Source: CAIPSZ01 sp038065015 (GTDB taxonomy: Bacteria; Patescibacteriota; Patescibacteriia; PEXW01). From it: a DNA stretch of 34,639 bases. The notes under the pieces were generated by a model that was not told the DNA's origin, searched no databases, and saw nothing but the letters and a program-made list of their open reading frames with translations. Location of the stretch: NCBI GenBank assembly GCA_038065015.1, contig JBBTRU010000063.1, positions 1 to 34,639 of the forward strand, in the 5' to 3' direction. The position numbers and the translations under genes are program-made. Shown here piece after piece: positions 14,322 through 23,166 of the stretch (position 1 is its first letter; each line of letters starts with the position of its first letter).

Positions 14322-17300
14322 TTACGCGAGTTCGGTTCCGCGCTTGCGGCGGGTGAGAACGAAGCCGAGGATAATGAGTCCAAGGCCGGATGCAGCAATC
14401 GCGAAGTCCACGATCCCTGCACCGGTTTCGACAACTTCGGCAAGGACACGGCCACGCTTGACCTGCACCGGGACAGTAGCGGTTACTTTGCCGTGGTTAT
14501 CGGCACTGGCCATAGCCAGGTTTTCGTAACTGCCGTTCGGCACACTGGCGCCAATTTTCACTTTGTAGGTTACCGTCTTGGTTTCGCCGACGGCAATGTC
14601 GCCGAGGTTCCAGGATTGGGTGGTGTTGTCTGTACCCTCAAAGGTGAAGCCGACAGGGAGGATATCCTGCAGCACGACGTTGATTGCGCTGCCCGTGCCG
14701 GTGTTCTTGATGTTGACGGTGTACGTAACCACGTCGCCAGGAGCAACCGTTTTCTTGCTCACGGTTTTGGCCAGTTGCAGCACCGGGTTGGTGGTTTCAC
14801 CCAGCACTTGCGGCACGCGGGTGGTCACCGGTACTTTGGTGCTCACTTCGGGCGCGTTATTCGCCTTGGCTTTGGCAATGTTGTCGTACGTGCCGGCGGT
14901 GGTCCCTGGAGCAACATTGACCGTGTAGGTAAGCGTCACTTCCTGTCCCACAGTCATATTCCCAAGGTTCCAGGTGGCAGTCTGGCCGACAATGCTGGTC
15001 GCGACCGGGCTGGTGCTTACAAAGGTGAAGCCGGCTGGGAGCGTATCCGTTGCCACGGCGTTCACGGCAGTGTCTGTACCAATGTTCTTCACCTTCACGG
15101 TGTAGCTAATGGGATCGCCGGGGTTTACGATTGTCGCCGAAGTGGTCTTGGTAATCTGCAGTTGGGGGGCCGTGGCCGCACGGACGTCGGCTTGGGCAAA
15201 CACCGGGTCAACTTCTGCGCTGCGGATAGCCGCAGTGTTCGGGATAACCGAGCCGTTCGGGACGGAGATGGCCGTCTTCACCACCAGGGTGAGCGTGCCG
15301 CCTTCGCCCGGATTGCGGGTGCCGAGGTTCCAGGTCGTGGAAGTCACTGGCGTACCGGTCTGGCTCATGGTGCAGGTACCAGTGGTGGTGCCGCAGCCCA
15401 TGGACACGTAGCTCGTGTTCGCTGGGATGGGGTCAGTAACCACGACATTGGTGGCTTGCGCACCAGCGACCGACCACGTAATGGTGTAGGTCACATCTTG
15501 ATTGCCGTTTACCACTGCTGGGTTGGCCACCTTGGCAATCGTCAGTTTCGGGAAGGTATTCGTAAACGTGCAGGTGAGATTCTGGCCCTTCGCAATCGAG
15601 ACTGGAATGCTTGTGCCCTCGCCGGTGTTCTCGTTGGAGCAGCTCCAGGTGGTGGAGTAGCCAGACAGCGTGTCCTCGGTAATGCTGTACGCGCCCGTGG
15701 GCAGCGTTACGTTTTCACCGCCAGCGTTATTCTGCTCGCCTTCAGTGATATCCCAGCTCCAGCTTTCGGGGTTGGTGCGGTCCACTTGACCGTCGCCGTT
15801 GTCATCGAAGTGCTTATTGACGGTAACCGTACCCTTGTCGCGCTGGTTCCAGAAGTCGTACTGTTCGTACTCGCCGTACCCGCTGCCAGAGGTGATGTTG
15901 ACCAAGAAGTAGTCCGGGTCATTTGGTTGCATTTGCGTCCAACCATCCTGGCCGTGCTCGTACACTTTGTATGTACCAGCCATGAGGCCGGTGAATTCGT
16001 AGTAGCCAGTTGGCCATTCGCCCGCACCGGTGATTACGCAGTTTTCTGGATTTTCCGAAGTCACCAACCTGGTTATTTGTTGGTCAACCAAAATTGGTTG
16101 CTGCTTTTGCAAGCAGATTTCCCAACCATCCAGCTTGTGCTCGGTATTCCAATCGTACTTGTAGCCGGAGATACGGCCGTATTTGTAGTTACCGAAGTTG
16201 TAGCTCTGGTATTCGCCGTAGCCCGTGCCTGCGGTAATTACTACTTCGTACTCGTCGCCCGGCAGGGTTTGGGTCCAACCAGCTTGAACCTGTTCGTACA
16301 CTTCGTAGGTATTTGCCAATAGGCCGGCGAACTCGTAGTAGCCCGTTGGCCATTCGCCCGCACCGGTGGTTACGCAGTTTTCCGTACCGTTCAAGCAGAT
16401 GCTCCAGCCGTTGAGTGCTGGTTCGCCTTCATCCCAGTAGCCATCGCCATCCAGGTCGTTGAATTTGTAGCCCGAGATGCGGCCGAGTTTGAAGTTTGTG
16501 AAGTCGCGTTGTTCATTGCTGCCCGAAATGATGTTTACCGGATACCCAATGAGCGCTGGGTTAACTGCCCACCAGCCGTCCTGCAAAGTCTCGGTCACGT
16601 TGTAGTCACCAGCCGTCAGACCGGTGAACTCGTAGTAGCCATCACCATTGGTGGTGGTGCATTCTTGGTCGCCGTTCAAGCAGATTTGCCATCCCGGTAA
16701 GGTGTTCTGGAGTGTGTCATACTTGTAGCCCCAGATTTTGCCGAGCTGGAAGTTGCCGAAGCTTACGGTTTGGCTGTTATCATTCGCGCCTACCGTCACC
16801 TCCACGATGTTCGCTTCGGGCGTGGTCTTGGCCCAGCCATCTTTCTTACCCTCGCTAATGTCGTAGGTGCCGGGTTTGAGGTTGCTGAAGGTTGTACAAC
16901 CATCAACTGTCTGTTGGTCGAGCTCATCGTCCAGCCACATGGTCCAGCCGCCTTCGGCCGTGTACAGCGGGTCGTTCTTGACTGACCCGTCGCCAGCTAC
17001 GTCTACGTACTTGCAGACGGTAATGCTGCTGGGCTTCTGCCAGTTGACGAACTGGTAGGACTTTTCTTCATTGCTCCCAACGGTAATTTCTTTCGGGTTG
17101 GTCGAGTGGATAGTGTAGTTGCTGTTTGCCAATTCCTCGAACGTGTACGTTCCCGGGTTGACGCTCAATATTTCTGGGTCAAATTCGGCAATGGTGAAGT
17201 CACCGGCATTGCTCGTCACCGAGAAGTTTCCTGCTTCGATAACGTCGCCGCCTTCAAAGTCACGAACATCTTTGGAGATGGTTATCGTGGCTTTCTTCTG

Positions 17301-19469
17301 CTTGTTCGTTACCGTGAGCACGGTGGTTTGGCCCTTGGTAATGCTGATTTGTGCACCAGGTGTACCGAGATCGGTATCAACGTCGTAGCCATCCAAGGTG
17401 TAGTTACCGTCTGCATTCTCCGCTACGGTGTAGGTGCCGGTTGCCAGCCCCGGGTATTGGGCCGAGGTGCCTTCGGCAATCGTCTTTGGGTTTACGCCAT
17501 CGAGCGTAACGGTGAATTCGTGCGTGTCGGCTACTTCGCTGCCGTCAGGATTGAGCACGTTCTTCTTCACGAGCAGGCGACCAAGGTCGCGGGTGTTGCG
17601 GAAGGTGCAAGTGACGTCTTGGGTCGCGGCAAGCGTTACGTCAAAGCCAGTTCCGTTCCCAGAGGTTTGGTTGCTGCAGGTCCAGCTTGAGCTGTAGTTC
17701 GGGATTGCATCTTCCGACACGCCATAGGTACCGGCCGTGAGCGATTTTGTGGTGCCACCGGCAATATTCTGGGTGCCGCTGGCAATATCCCAGGTCCAGC
17801 CGTCTGGGTTGGTGCGGTCTACCTGGCCGTCGCCGTTGTCATCGAATTCTTTGTTCACCGTCAGGTTGCCGTTGGACACTTGGTTGAGGAACGTACAGAT
17901 AATGGTCTCGTCCGTACCCATGGTAAGGTCAGACACGGTTTGCCCATTCACGCTTCCAACTGTTGTGTTGCCCTTTTTACAGATCGCACTCACGAGAGCT
18001 GTGCCTGGCTTCACGCTGGTCTCGGTCACACTGTAGGTGCCGTTCGCAACGGTGAATTCCAAGGCACCGGTGCTGGTGGTGTCTTGCGCAGCTGGATTGG
18101 TGGGGCTGCCATTTACGTCGAAGTTCCAGCCTGCGAGTTGCGCATCTGGGACATTGCCCGTAAGGTCGGCTACGCCATCGCCATTCGTATCAAAAGTTTT
18201 TTGCACCAAGATTTTACCGCCGCAGAGTTGCTTGGCCAAGGCGGAGAGGGTGGTGCCCAGGGTGGCGAAGTCGCCGGTGATAACGTCAGAGGTCGCGCTA
18301 ATTTGCGCGGCATTGGCGGCAACATTCGGCCCGGAAACAGCTTGGAGGTTTGCCACGTCTAAGTCATTACCAATACCAAGTGCGATAACGCGGGTGCCCG
18401 CATTCTTTATAGTATTGGCTTGCAGAACTGCGGCATCAACTGCGTCGGGTTCGCTTACCGTTACCGCCGGGTTGCTCTTGCGGTTTGGGTTTCCATCAGA
18501 AGCGAAGAGGACCAGGTTTGGCTTGGCTGGGCGCGGGTCAAATGTAGACCAGGCCTTTGTAAAACCATCATCCCAGTTGGTGAACCCACCGCTGACCGCA
18601 GCGTTGACTGCAGCCTTGGCGGTTGCGGCGTTGCTGGTAAAGGCTTGTGTGACGGTTGCAACTTCATCGAATTCGGTGACGCTGAATTCTGATGGGGTGC
18701 CAGGGAGGAAGGCGTCGACAAAGCCGTTGAACGCGGTTTTCATCTGGCCCAGTTCGGTGTTGTCGATCGAACCGGAGCTGTCGATGACCAAGGCAACGTC
18801 CAAACCGCAGGTCTGGCCGAATGCTGGGTTCGCGGCTGGGGTTGGGCGGACAGGCGCTTCGGTGTAGTAGACTTTTGTCTGCACGTGATCAACAGAGATT
18901 GTAGCTGCATCGTCACAGTCATTTCCGCTTGTGTCATCAATGCGCAGACGAGCACTGAAGTTGAAATCATCAACCGACGTTGGGCTCCACGTTGTACTCC
19001 AAAGGTCAGAAACTCCACCCAGAGTGTAGACAACATCACTCCCCGTGAGAGCACTTGTGTTCGCGTCAACACCCCAGTTTGCCCCCCCATCTTTCGAAAG
19101 GTCAATTTCTAATCGGCAGCCGGTGGTGTATGAAGACTTAGCTTCAACTTTTACCTCAATACCGTTAATTGTCGATCCGGCGGGTACGACGAAGCCAAAT
19201 GTATCGTATCCTTGTTCGTTTGTGCTGCTGTCATCCTTCCCCGTGGCGTATGAGTTATTGCTTGAAAAAGCATTGTTTGGATTCGTCCAGTCGTTCGGGT
19301 TGTTTGTAGAGAGAGGGGACTTGTAGCCCGTATCTGCAGCGCTGGCCGCAGTCGGGTTAATAAAGGCTGAAATCAGCCCGGTATTGAGAATAATTGCCAA
19401 GGTCGAGATCACGTTAATGGTCTTGAGCGCTCGGCGTTTGGTTGACTTCTTCGTAATAAAATTTGGCAT
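14322..19469 (-). CDS. Giant sortase-anchored-type surface protein: vWA, prealbumin-like repeats, DUF11 repeats
   Basis: The 1715-residue protein begins with a basic signal peptide (KKSTKRRALK, hydrophobic core, cleavage near AASA-ADTG). A beta-rich domain with a cluster of Asp and Asn follows (to about 205). A von Willebrand A domain comes next (about 225-420) with MIDAS motif DSSGS and later FASDG. Then about nine 80-110-residue repeats of SdrD-B/prealbumin type (GYYEFTGLTAGDYNVTE style), several containing DxNGDGxxD calcium-like loops. Three DUF11 repeats follow (about 1310-1670; SYTVKVKNIGTDTAVN type). The C-terminus reads VVETGAG, a hydrophobic helix, then RRKRG: a sorting-signal layout with VVETG in place of LPxTG. 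An earlier TTG start at 19577 would hide the signal peptide, so I use 19469. It is probably an adhesin or fibre; this is inferred. Confidence 0.9.
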   Translation of the reverse strand: MPNFITKKSTKRRALKTINVISTLAIILNTGLISAFINPTAASAADTGYKSPLSTNNPNDWTNPNNAFSSNNSYATGKDDSSTNEQGYDTFGFVVPAGSTINGIEVKVEAKSSYTTGCRLEIDLSKDGGANWGVDANTSALTGSDVVYTLGGVSDLWSTTWSPTSVDDFNFSARLRIDDTSGNDCDDAATISVDHVQTKVYYTEAPVRPTPAANPAFGQTCGLDVALVIDSSGSIDNTELGQMKTAFNGFVDAFLPGTPSEFSVTEFDEVATVTQAFTSNAATAKAAVNAAVSGGFTNWDDGFTKAWSTFDPRPAKPNLVLFASDGNPNRKSNPAVTVSEPDAVDAAVLQANTIKNAGTRVIALGIGNDLDVANLQAVSGPNVAANAAQISATSDVITGDFATLGTTLSALAKQLCGGKILVQKTFDTNGDGVADLTGNVPDAQLAGWNFDVNGSPTNPAAQDTTSTGALEFTVANGTYSVTETSVKPGTALVSAICKKGNTTVGSVNGQTVSDLTMGTDETIICTFLNQVSNGNLTVNKEFDDNGDGQVDRTNPDGWTWDIASGTQNIAGGTTKSLTAGTYGVSEDAIPNYSSSWTCSNQTSGNGTGFDVTLAATQDVTCTFRNTRDLGRLLVKKNVLNPDGSEVADTHEFTVTLDGVNPKTIAEGTSAQYPGLATGTYTVAENADGNYTLDGYDVDTDLGTPGAQISITKGQTTVLTVTNKQKKATITISKDVRDFEGGDVIEAGNFSVTSNAGDFTIAEFDPEILSVNPGTYTFEELANSNYTIHSTNPKEITVGSNEEKSYQFVNWQKPSSITVCKYVDVAGDGSVKNDPLYTAEGGWTMWLDDELDQQTVDGCTTFSNLKPGTYDISEGKKDGWAKTTPEANIVEVTVGANDNSQTVSFGNFQLGKIWGYKYDTLQNTLPGWQICLNGDQECTTTNGDGYYEFTGLTAGDYNVTETLQDGWWAVNPALIGYPVNIISGSNEQRDFTNFKLGRISGYKFNDLDGDGYWDEGEPALNGWSICLNGTENCVTTGAGEWPTGYYEFAGLLANTYEVYEQVQAGWTQTLPGDEYEVVITAGTGYGEYQSYNFGNYKYGRISGYKYDWNTEHKLDGWEICLQKQQPILVDQQITRLVTSENPENCVITGAGEWPTGYYEFTGLMAGTYKVYEHGQDGWTQMQPNDPDYFLVNITSGSGYGEYEQYDFWNQRDKGTVTVNKHFDDNGDGQVDRTNPESWSWDITEGEQNNAGGENVTLPTGAYSITEDTLSGYSTTWSCSNENTGEGTSIPVSIAKGQNLTCTFTNTFPKLTIAKVANPAVVNGNQDVTYTITWSVAGAQATNVVVTDPIPANTSYVSMGCGTTTGTCTMSQTGTPVTSTTWNLGTRNPGEGGTLTLVVKTAISVPNGSVIPNTAAIRSAEVDPVFAQADVRAATAPQLQITKTTSATIVNPGDPISYTVKVKNIGTDTAVNAVATDTLPAGFTFVSTSPVATSIVGQTATWNLGNMTVGQEVTLTYTVNVAPGTTAGTYDNIAKAKANNAPEVSTKVPVTTRVPQVLGETTNPVLQLAKTVSKKTVAPGDVVTYTVNIKNTGTGSAINVVLQDILPVGFTFEGTDNTTQSWNLGDIAVGETKTVTYKVKIGASVPNGSYENLAMASADNHGKVTATVPVQVKRGRVLAEVVETGAGIVDFAIAASGLGLIILGFVLTRRKRGTELA

Positions 19470-19742
19470 ATGCCAGTTCGACTTAAAGAGATAGGTCATA
19501 TTGAGACAAGCTAGAGAACGAAATAGGTGCCTAATAATGGCAATGAATTTTCTAAAAGGATTGAACAAAAACACCAATCCGGTTATACCGGCGTGGTTTA
19601 CAATCGTGCTTCGGACGCAAGCTCCATAGGCAGGGCGTTAAAGAGTTGTAGAAGTAACAGGTTGTTGTAGCAGGTCCTTGTATGCTGGTCAAGTCGTTAG
19701 CCGAAAAGGACCTGTACCCCTCCCAAAATGCAGTGGCTATAC
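19470..19742 (-). promoter_or_regulatory. Long structured leader of the giant surface gene
   Basis: About 265 nt are predicted between the promoters and the ATG. They hold a 9-bp perfect inverted repeat CAGGTCCTT/AAGGACCTG around a loop of about 26 nt (near 19671-19714) and a hairpin CCGGT-ATA-ACCGG (19579-19591). No Shine-Dalgarno stands before 19469. No coding frame is convincing. Confidence 0.45.
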
Positions 19743-19770
19743 CTTATACAAAACTACATTATCTTGTCAA
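19743..19770 (-). promoter_or_regulatory. Proximal promoter of the giant surface gene
   Basis: Minus strand: TTGACA (19765-19770), 16-bp spacer, TATAAG (19743-19748). Perfect -35, 5 of 6 in the -10. Confidence 0.75.
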
Positions 19771-19774
19771 CAAT

Positions 19775-19803
19775 ATTACAATAATTATTTATAAATTTGT
19801 CAA
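19775..19803 (-). promoter_or_regulatory. Distal promoter of the giant surface gene
   Basis: Minus strand: TTGACA (19798-19803), 17-bp spacer, TGTAAT (19775-19780). It is in tandem with the proximal promoter, in a very A+T-rich stretch. Confidence 0.7.
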
Positions 19804-19844
19804 TACTATCTTAGAGTTAATTACTATGAGATTTGGTATTTATG

Positions 19845-19856
19845 GCTAATATTAGG
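19845..19856. repeat. GCTAATATTAG palindrome, first copy
   Basis: Near-palindrome GCTAATATTAGG. The perfect 12-bp palindrome GCTAATATTAGC occurs at 20373-20384 and a related double copy at 34379-34412. It may be an operator or repeat remnant. Confidence 0.45.
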
Positions 19857-19885
19857 CAAAATATGATTATTTATCATACTTGGAG

Positions 19886-19915
19886 GTCCTTCGACTCGTC
19901 GGGCTCGCTCAGGAC
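19886..19915. repeat. CCTTCGACTCG-type palindromic element
   Basis: Imperfect palindrome with outer stem GTCCT/AGGAC and inner blocks TCGACTCG and CTCGCTC. The same blocks occur in a hairpin inside rnpB (26539-26571). Confidence 0.6.
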
Positions 19916-19925
19916 GGCAAAAGAC

Positions 19926-19958
19926 TAAAAGAAAAGCCCCTATTATAGTAGGAGCTTT
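19926..19958 (-). terminator. Rho-independent terminator of the HU gene
   Basis: On the minus strand AAAGCTCC (19951-19958) pairs with GGGGCTTT (19933-19940, one G-U pair) and is followed by a T-rich run. It lies 20 nt past the HU stop. Confidence 0.75.
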
Positions 19959-19978
19959 CCTTAAAAACTTAGTTTTCC

Positions 19979-20260
19979 TTAGAGAATCGAATCTTTTGCC
20001 GCCTTCGCGACGCGGAACTTCACGACCGTTTTGGCCGGAATCTGGATCTCCGCACCCGTGGCTGGGTTGCGACCCTTGCGGGCAGCGCGGTGCTTCTTCA
20101 TCAACTTGCCCAAGCCGGGCAGGGTGATTTCACCCTTCTTTGCCTCCGCATACGCGGTGGTAACGATGAGGTCCCAAAACGCTACGACCTCTTTCTTGCT
20201 CTGGCCAGACTTCTCCGCCAAGTGGGCGACGAAGGCTGACTTGCTCATGCCTTTTGCCAT
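19979..20260 (-). CDS. HU-family DNA-binding protein
   Basis: HU dimers bend and compact DNA. The 93-residue protein has the usual length and fold order: N-terminal helices (MSKSAFVAHLAEKSGQSKKEV), the GEITLPGLGKLMKKHRAARKG beta segment (cut here around residues 43-63), the DNA-arm signature GRNPATGAEIQIPAK, and the C-terminal helix VVKFRVAKAAKDSIL. The start MAKGMSKS is chosen by length and family fit; an internal ATG (MSKS) four codons on is a possible alternative. No Shine-Dalgarno is visible and I cannot name a promoter with confidence. A terminator follows the stop. Confidence 0.95.
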   Translation of the reverse strand: MAKGMSKSAFVAHLAEKSGQSKKEVVAFWDLIVTTAYAEAKKGEITLPGLGKLMKKHRAARKGRNPATGAEIQIPAKTVVKFRVAKAAKDSIL

Positions 20261-20324
20261 GGTTTCATGGGGTTAGTGCGAAAGATGCTAGAACCATAGC
20301 ATATTTCTTAGGAAACTGGCCAAT

Positions 20325-20368
20325 TTACGAATTACGAATTGGGGATAGCATATACGAAATACGAATAA
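20325..20368. repeat. TACGAA element, copy B (single arm)
   Basis: Only one arm is present: TTACGAATTACGAATT, then TATACGAAATACGAATA. No inverted partner arm follows; instead the palindrome GCTAATATTAGC does. It lies between HU and the P-type ATPase, upstream of both, unlike the other three copies. Confidence 0.75.
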
Positions 20369-20372
20369 ATCC

Positions 20373-20384
20373 GCTAATATTAGC
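20373..20384. repeat. GCTAATATTAGC perfect palindrome
   Basis: A 12-bp perfect palindrome directly after the TACGAA arm, about 27 bp before the -10 of the P-type ATPase. A related sequence follows copy D, so it may belong to the element; its place also suits an operator. Confidence 0.5.
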
Positions 20385-20410
20385 CATTTTTATGCCGTTC
20401 AGAACCGGTG

Positions 20411-20416
20411 TATACT
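20411..20416 (+). promoter_or_regulatory. -10 box of the leaderless P-type ATPase gene
   Basis: TATACT, with the ATG at 20425 as the ninth base after it. No good -35 is seen at 17 bp. Confidence 0.5.
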
Positions 20417-20424
20417 TTATGCTA

Positions 20425-22998
20425 ATGAACCAAAAACCCACCCTAAAAAACATTGCCCAAACCGCAATACAGTCGACTTCGGAGGTTTTACAGAACCAAA
20501 AAAGCTCGCTCCAAGGTCTGGCGGTGGCAGAAGTGCAACGCCGACTCGCCATGGATGGCCGTAATGAGCTGCAGGTCCATGCCGAGAGTGCGGCGGAGCT
20601 AGTCTGGCGGCAGTTTAAATCGCCCATGGTGCTGCTCTTGGTAGCGGCATGTGGCATTTCGGTTGTGGTCGGGGAAGCAGTTGATGCAATAACCATAGCC
20701 GTTATTATTTTGATAAATGCCGGTTTAGGCTTTGTCCAGGAATACCGCAGTGCCCGAGCATTGGAAGCGCTGCGCACGTACGTGCAAGACCATGCAACGG
20801 TCCGCCGGGCAGGCCGCGTCGCTGTCATTCCCCGAAGCGGCCTGGTGAGCGGCGATATTGTCCTGCTCGCACCCGGAGACGTGGTGCCGGCGGATATCCG
20901 TTTGGTTGAGGTGCGGGATTTGCTCCTGAATGAGTCCACACTCACGGGTGAAGCTTTACCGGTGAAAAAATCGTCCGTCGCTCTGGCCTCCGCGGTTTCC
21001 ACACCCGAACGCGCCATGAACTTAGGACTCATGGGCACGACTGTAGTTTCGGGTACGGCAACCGGCGTGGTTGTGGCCACTGGCGTTCGCACCGTGTTCG
21101 GGGACATTGCCCAGCTCACCGCTAGTACGATTCGACATTCGAGTTTTGACGAGAGCATAAAAAAATTCAGCAAATTTTTGCTCTACGTGGTCGGCATAAC
21201 TTTGACCATTGTTTTTGTCACCCGCCTGTTTACCAGTGAGGGGCGCAGCACAGTTGAATTGCTGCTCTTCTCTATTGCCCTGGCCGTAAGCGTTATCCCC
21301 GAAGCGCTGCCGACCATTGTGACCATTACCCTTTCCCGCGGGGCCCTAAAGCTGGCGAAAGAGAAAGTTGTCGTCAAACGTTTGGCGGCTATTGAGGACC
21401 TTGGACAAATTCAAATACTTTGTACCGATAAAACCGGCACGCTCACGCAGAATATGCTTACGGTGAAAGATGTTTTTGCGGCTCGGCCAGCCTCGGTGCT
21501 GGCCTGGGCGCGCTTGGGTTTTTCGGGCGGGGATGACGCGCAGGCACAATCGTTCATCTCGGCCCTGCAAGCTACTACCCGGGTCGGCGACCCGAGCATC
21601 CGCGGCACGATAGTTGCCGAATTGCCGTTTGATCCAGTGCGCCGGCGTTCCAGCACCATCGTCCAGCTGGCCGATGGCAAGCGCTGGATTGTTGTGCGCG
21701 GTGCCCCCGAAGCGGTAATTGCCCAGAGCCACCGGGCCGAGCTTGCCTCGGGGCAAACCTCGATTACCGAGGCGCGAGCGGAATTAGAAAATATTGTGGA
21801 GCGCTATGGTCGGGCCGGCGACCGCACCCTGGCCGTTGCGCTAAAGCCCATTAGTGTTCAGCCTGAGTACCATGTGCGCGACGAAGCCGGCCTGACGGTG
21901 ATTGGGATTATTGCCTTTGCCGACCCGCTGAAGCCCACGGCCATTGATACGCTGGCGAAAGCGAAAAAGCTTAACGTGGCGGTGAAGGTTATTACCGGGG
22001 ATAGCCCGATAGTTGCCGAAACCATTGGCCGCCAGCTGGGCTTGGTGCAGCAAGCGAGCGACGTTATGACGGGAGATCAGCTGGAACAATTGCAAGGCCA
22101 GGAATTGGAAACCCGCGTGCAGAGCGCTACGGTGTTTGCCCGGATTAGCCCAGCGCAGAAGTACCGCATTATTGAAGTGCTACAGCTGCATGCCTCCGTA
22201 GGCTTTTTAGGCGAAGGTATGAACGATGCGCCGGCCCTGAAGCTGGCAAACGTGGCCATGGTGGTGCAGGGTGCGGCCGACGTGGCCAAGGACGCGAGCG
22301 ACGTGGTGCTGCTCGAAAAAGATTTGCACGTTATTATCCGCGGGATTGCCATGGGCCGCTCCATATTCGTGAATATCCTCAAGTATCTGCGTTGCACCAT
22401 GATTGGCAACTTCGGGAATTTTTTCGGCATTGTTGCTATTTCCATGGTCGTGCCGTACTTACCGTTGCTGCCCATTCAAATATTACTCACCAACTTACTC
22501 ACCGATTTTCCACTCGTGGTCGTGGCTACCGACCGGGTGGATGCCGAAGAAGTGCAGCGCCCCGCCGCAATCCACTTGCGGGAGCTCGCGTTCATTGGCA
22601 TTACGCTGGGGCTCGTGAGTACGCTGTTCGACATCTTGACCTTTGTGGCGTTCCGCGGTTTCGGCGAAGATCAACTTCGAACCCTGTGGGTTATTGTCAG
22701 CGTGCTTACGGAAATTATTTTAGTGCTTTCCGTCCGTTCCAATCGCTTTATTCTTAAAGCTTCGCGGCCAAGTACGTTGCTGCTGACGCTTATTATTCTT
22801 AGTGCCGCGACCATTATTGCCTTGCCGCTTATCCCGGTTACGGCGGCAGCTTTCCATTTCACCGTGCCCACCATGCCGCAAATTGGGCTCATTGCGCTTT
22901 TCGTCCTGGCGTACTTTGGCCTTACCGAATTCTTTAAGCTGCAGTACTTCCGTTACGTGCACAAGCCGCACGCGCACAATCGTTTTTTAAAAGCCTAG
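20425..22998 (+). CDS. Cation-transporting P-type ATPase, MgtA/P3B-like
   Basis: It pumps cations using ATP through an aspartyl-phosphate. The 857-residue protein has an N-terminal cation ATPase domain, the A-domain loop STLTGEALPV, membrane motif SVIPEALPTIVTITLS, the phosphorylation site CTDKTGTLTQN, N-domain RGAPEAVI, DPLKP, and the hinge GEGMNDAPALK. The last motif is normally GDGxNDAPAL; Glu replaces the Mg-coordinating Asp. GAADVAKDASDVVLLEKDL and IGNFGNFFGI resemble Mg2+-type (P3B) pumps, but the PEALP motif differs from MgtA, so the ion is open. About ten membrane helices are present. The first ATG (20419) falls before the expected transcription start, so 20425 is preferred. A TACGAA element begins 2 nt after the stop. 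Confidence 0.9.
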   Translation: MNQKPTLKNIAQTAIQSTSEVLQNQKSSLQGLAVAEVQRRLAMDGRNELQVHAESAAELVWRQFKSPMVLLLVAACGISVVVGEAVDAITIAVIILINAGLGFVQEYRSARALEALRTYVQDHATVRRAGRVAVIPRSGLVSGDIVLLAPGDVVPADIRLVEVRDLLLNESTLTGEALPVKKSSVALASAVSTPERAMNLGLMGTTVVSGTATGVVVATGVRTVFGDIAQLTASTIRHSSFDESIKKFSKFLLYVVGITLTIVFVTRLFTSEGRSTVELLLFSIALAVSVIPEALPTIVTITLSRGALKLAKEKVVVKRLAAIEDLGQIQILCTDKTGTLTQNMLTVKDVFAARPASVLAWARLGFSGGDDAQAQSFISALQATTRVGDPSIRGTIVAELPFDPVRRRSSTIVQLADGKRWIVVRGAPEAVIAQSHRAELASGQTSITEARAELENIVERYGRAGDRTLAVALKPISVQPEYHVRDEAGLTVIGIIAFADPLKPTAIDTLAKAKKLNVAVKVITGDSPIVAETIGRQLGLVQQASDVMTGDQLEQLQGQELETRVQSATVFARISPAQKYRIIEVLQLHASVGFLGEGMNDAPALKLANVAMVVQGAADVAKDASDVVLLEKDLHVIIRGIAMGRSIFVNILKYLRCTMIGNFGNFFGIVAISMVVPYLPLLPIQILLTNLLTDFPLVVVATDRVDAEEVQRPAAIHLRELAFIGITLGLVSTLFDILTFVAFRGFGEDQLRTLWVIVSVLTEIILVLSVRSNRFILKASRPSTLLLTLIILSAATIIALPLIPVTAAAFHFTVPTMPQIGLIALFVLAYFGLTEFFKLQYFRYVHKPHAHNRFLKA

Positions 22999-22999
22999 C

Positions 23000-23121
23000 A
23001 TTACGAATTACGAAAAGAGATACGAATATACGAAATACGAATTTTCTCAAGAGAATCATTAGCTTGAAAAAGGAGATTCGTAATTCGTATATTCGTACTG
23101 ATTTCATTCGTATTTCGTAAT
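23000..23121. repeat. TACGAA inverted-repeat element, copy C (122 bp)
   Basis: The outer 15 bp match as inverted repeats in 14 positions. Inner units follow the same order as copy A (AGATACGAATATACGAA on the left arm; ATTCGTA units on the right). It starts 2 nt after the P-type ATPase stop and ends 10 bp before the tyrS promoter. Confidence 0.9.
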
Positions 23122-23131
23122 ACCTGTACTT

Positions 23132-23160
23132 TTGACCTTTCGGTAGCACAACCCTACACT
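23132..23160 (+). promoter_or_regulatory. Promoter of the leaderless tyrS gene
   Basis: TTGACC (23132-23137), 17-bp spacer, TACACT (23155-23160), ATG as the seventh base downstream. This is the clearest leaderless arrangement in the window. Confidence 0.75.
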
Positions 23161-23166
23161 TAGTTT

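Noticed and set aside
14493..16322. Open frame of 609 codons on the plus strand
   Set aside because: It is antisense to the giant surface gene, is rich in His, Arg and Gly, has no domain, and mirrors the repeat codons of the real gene.
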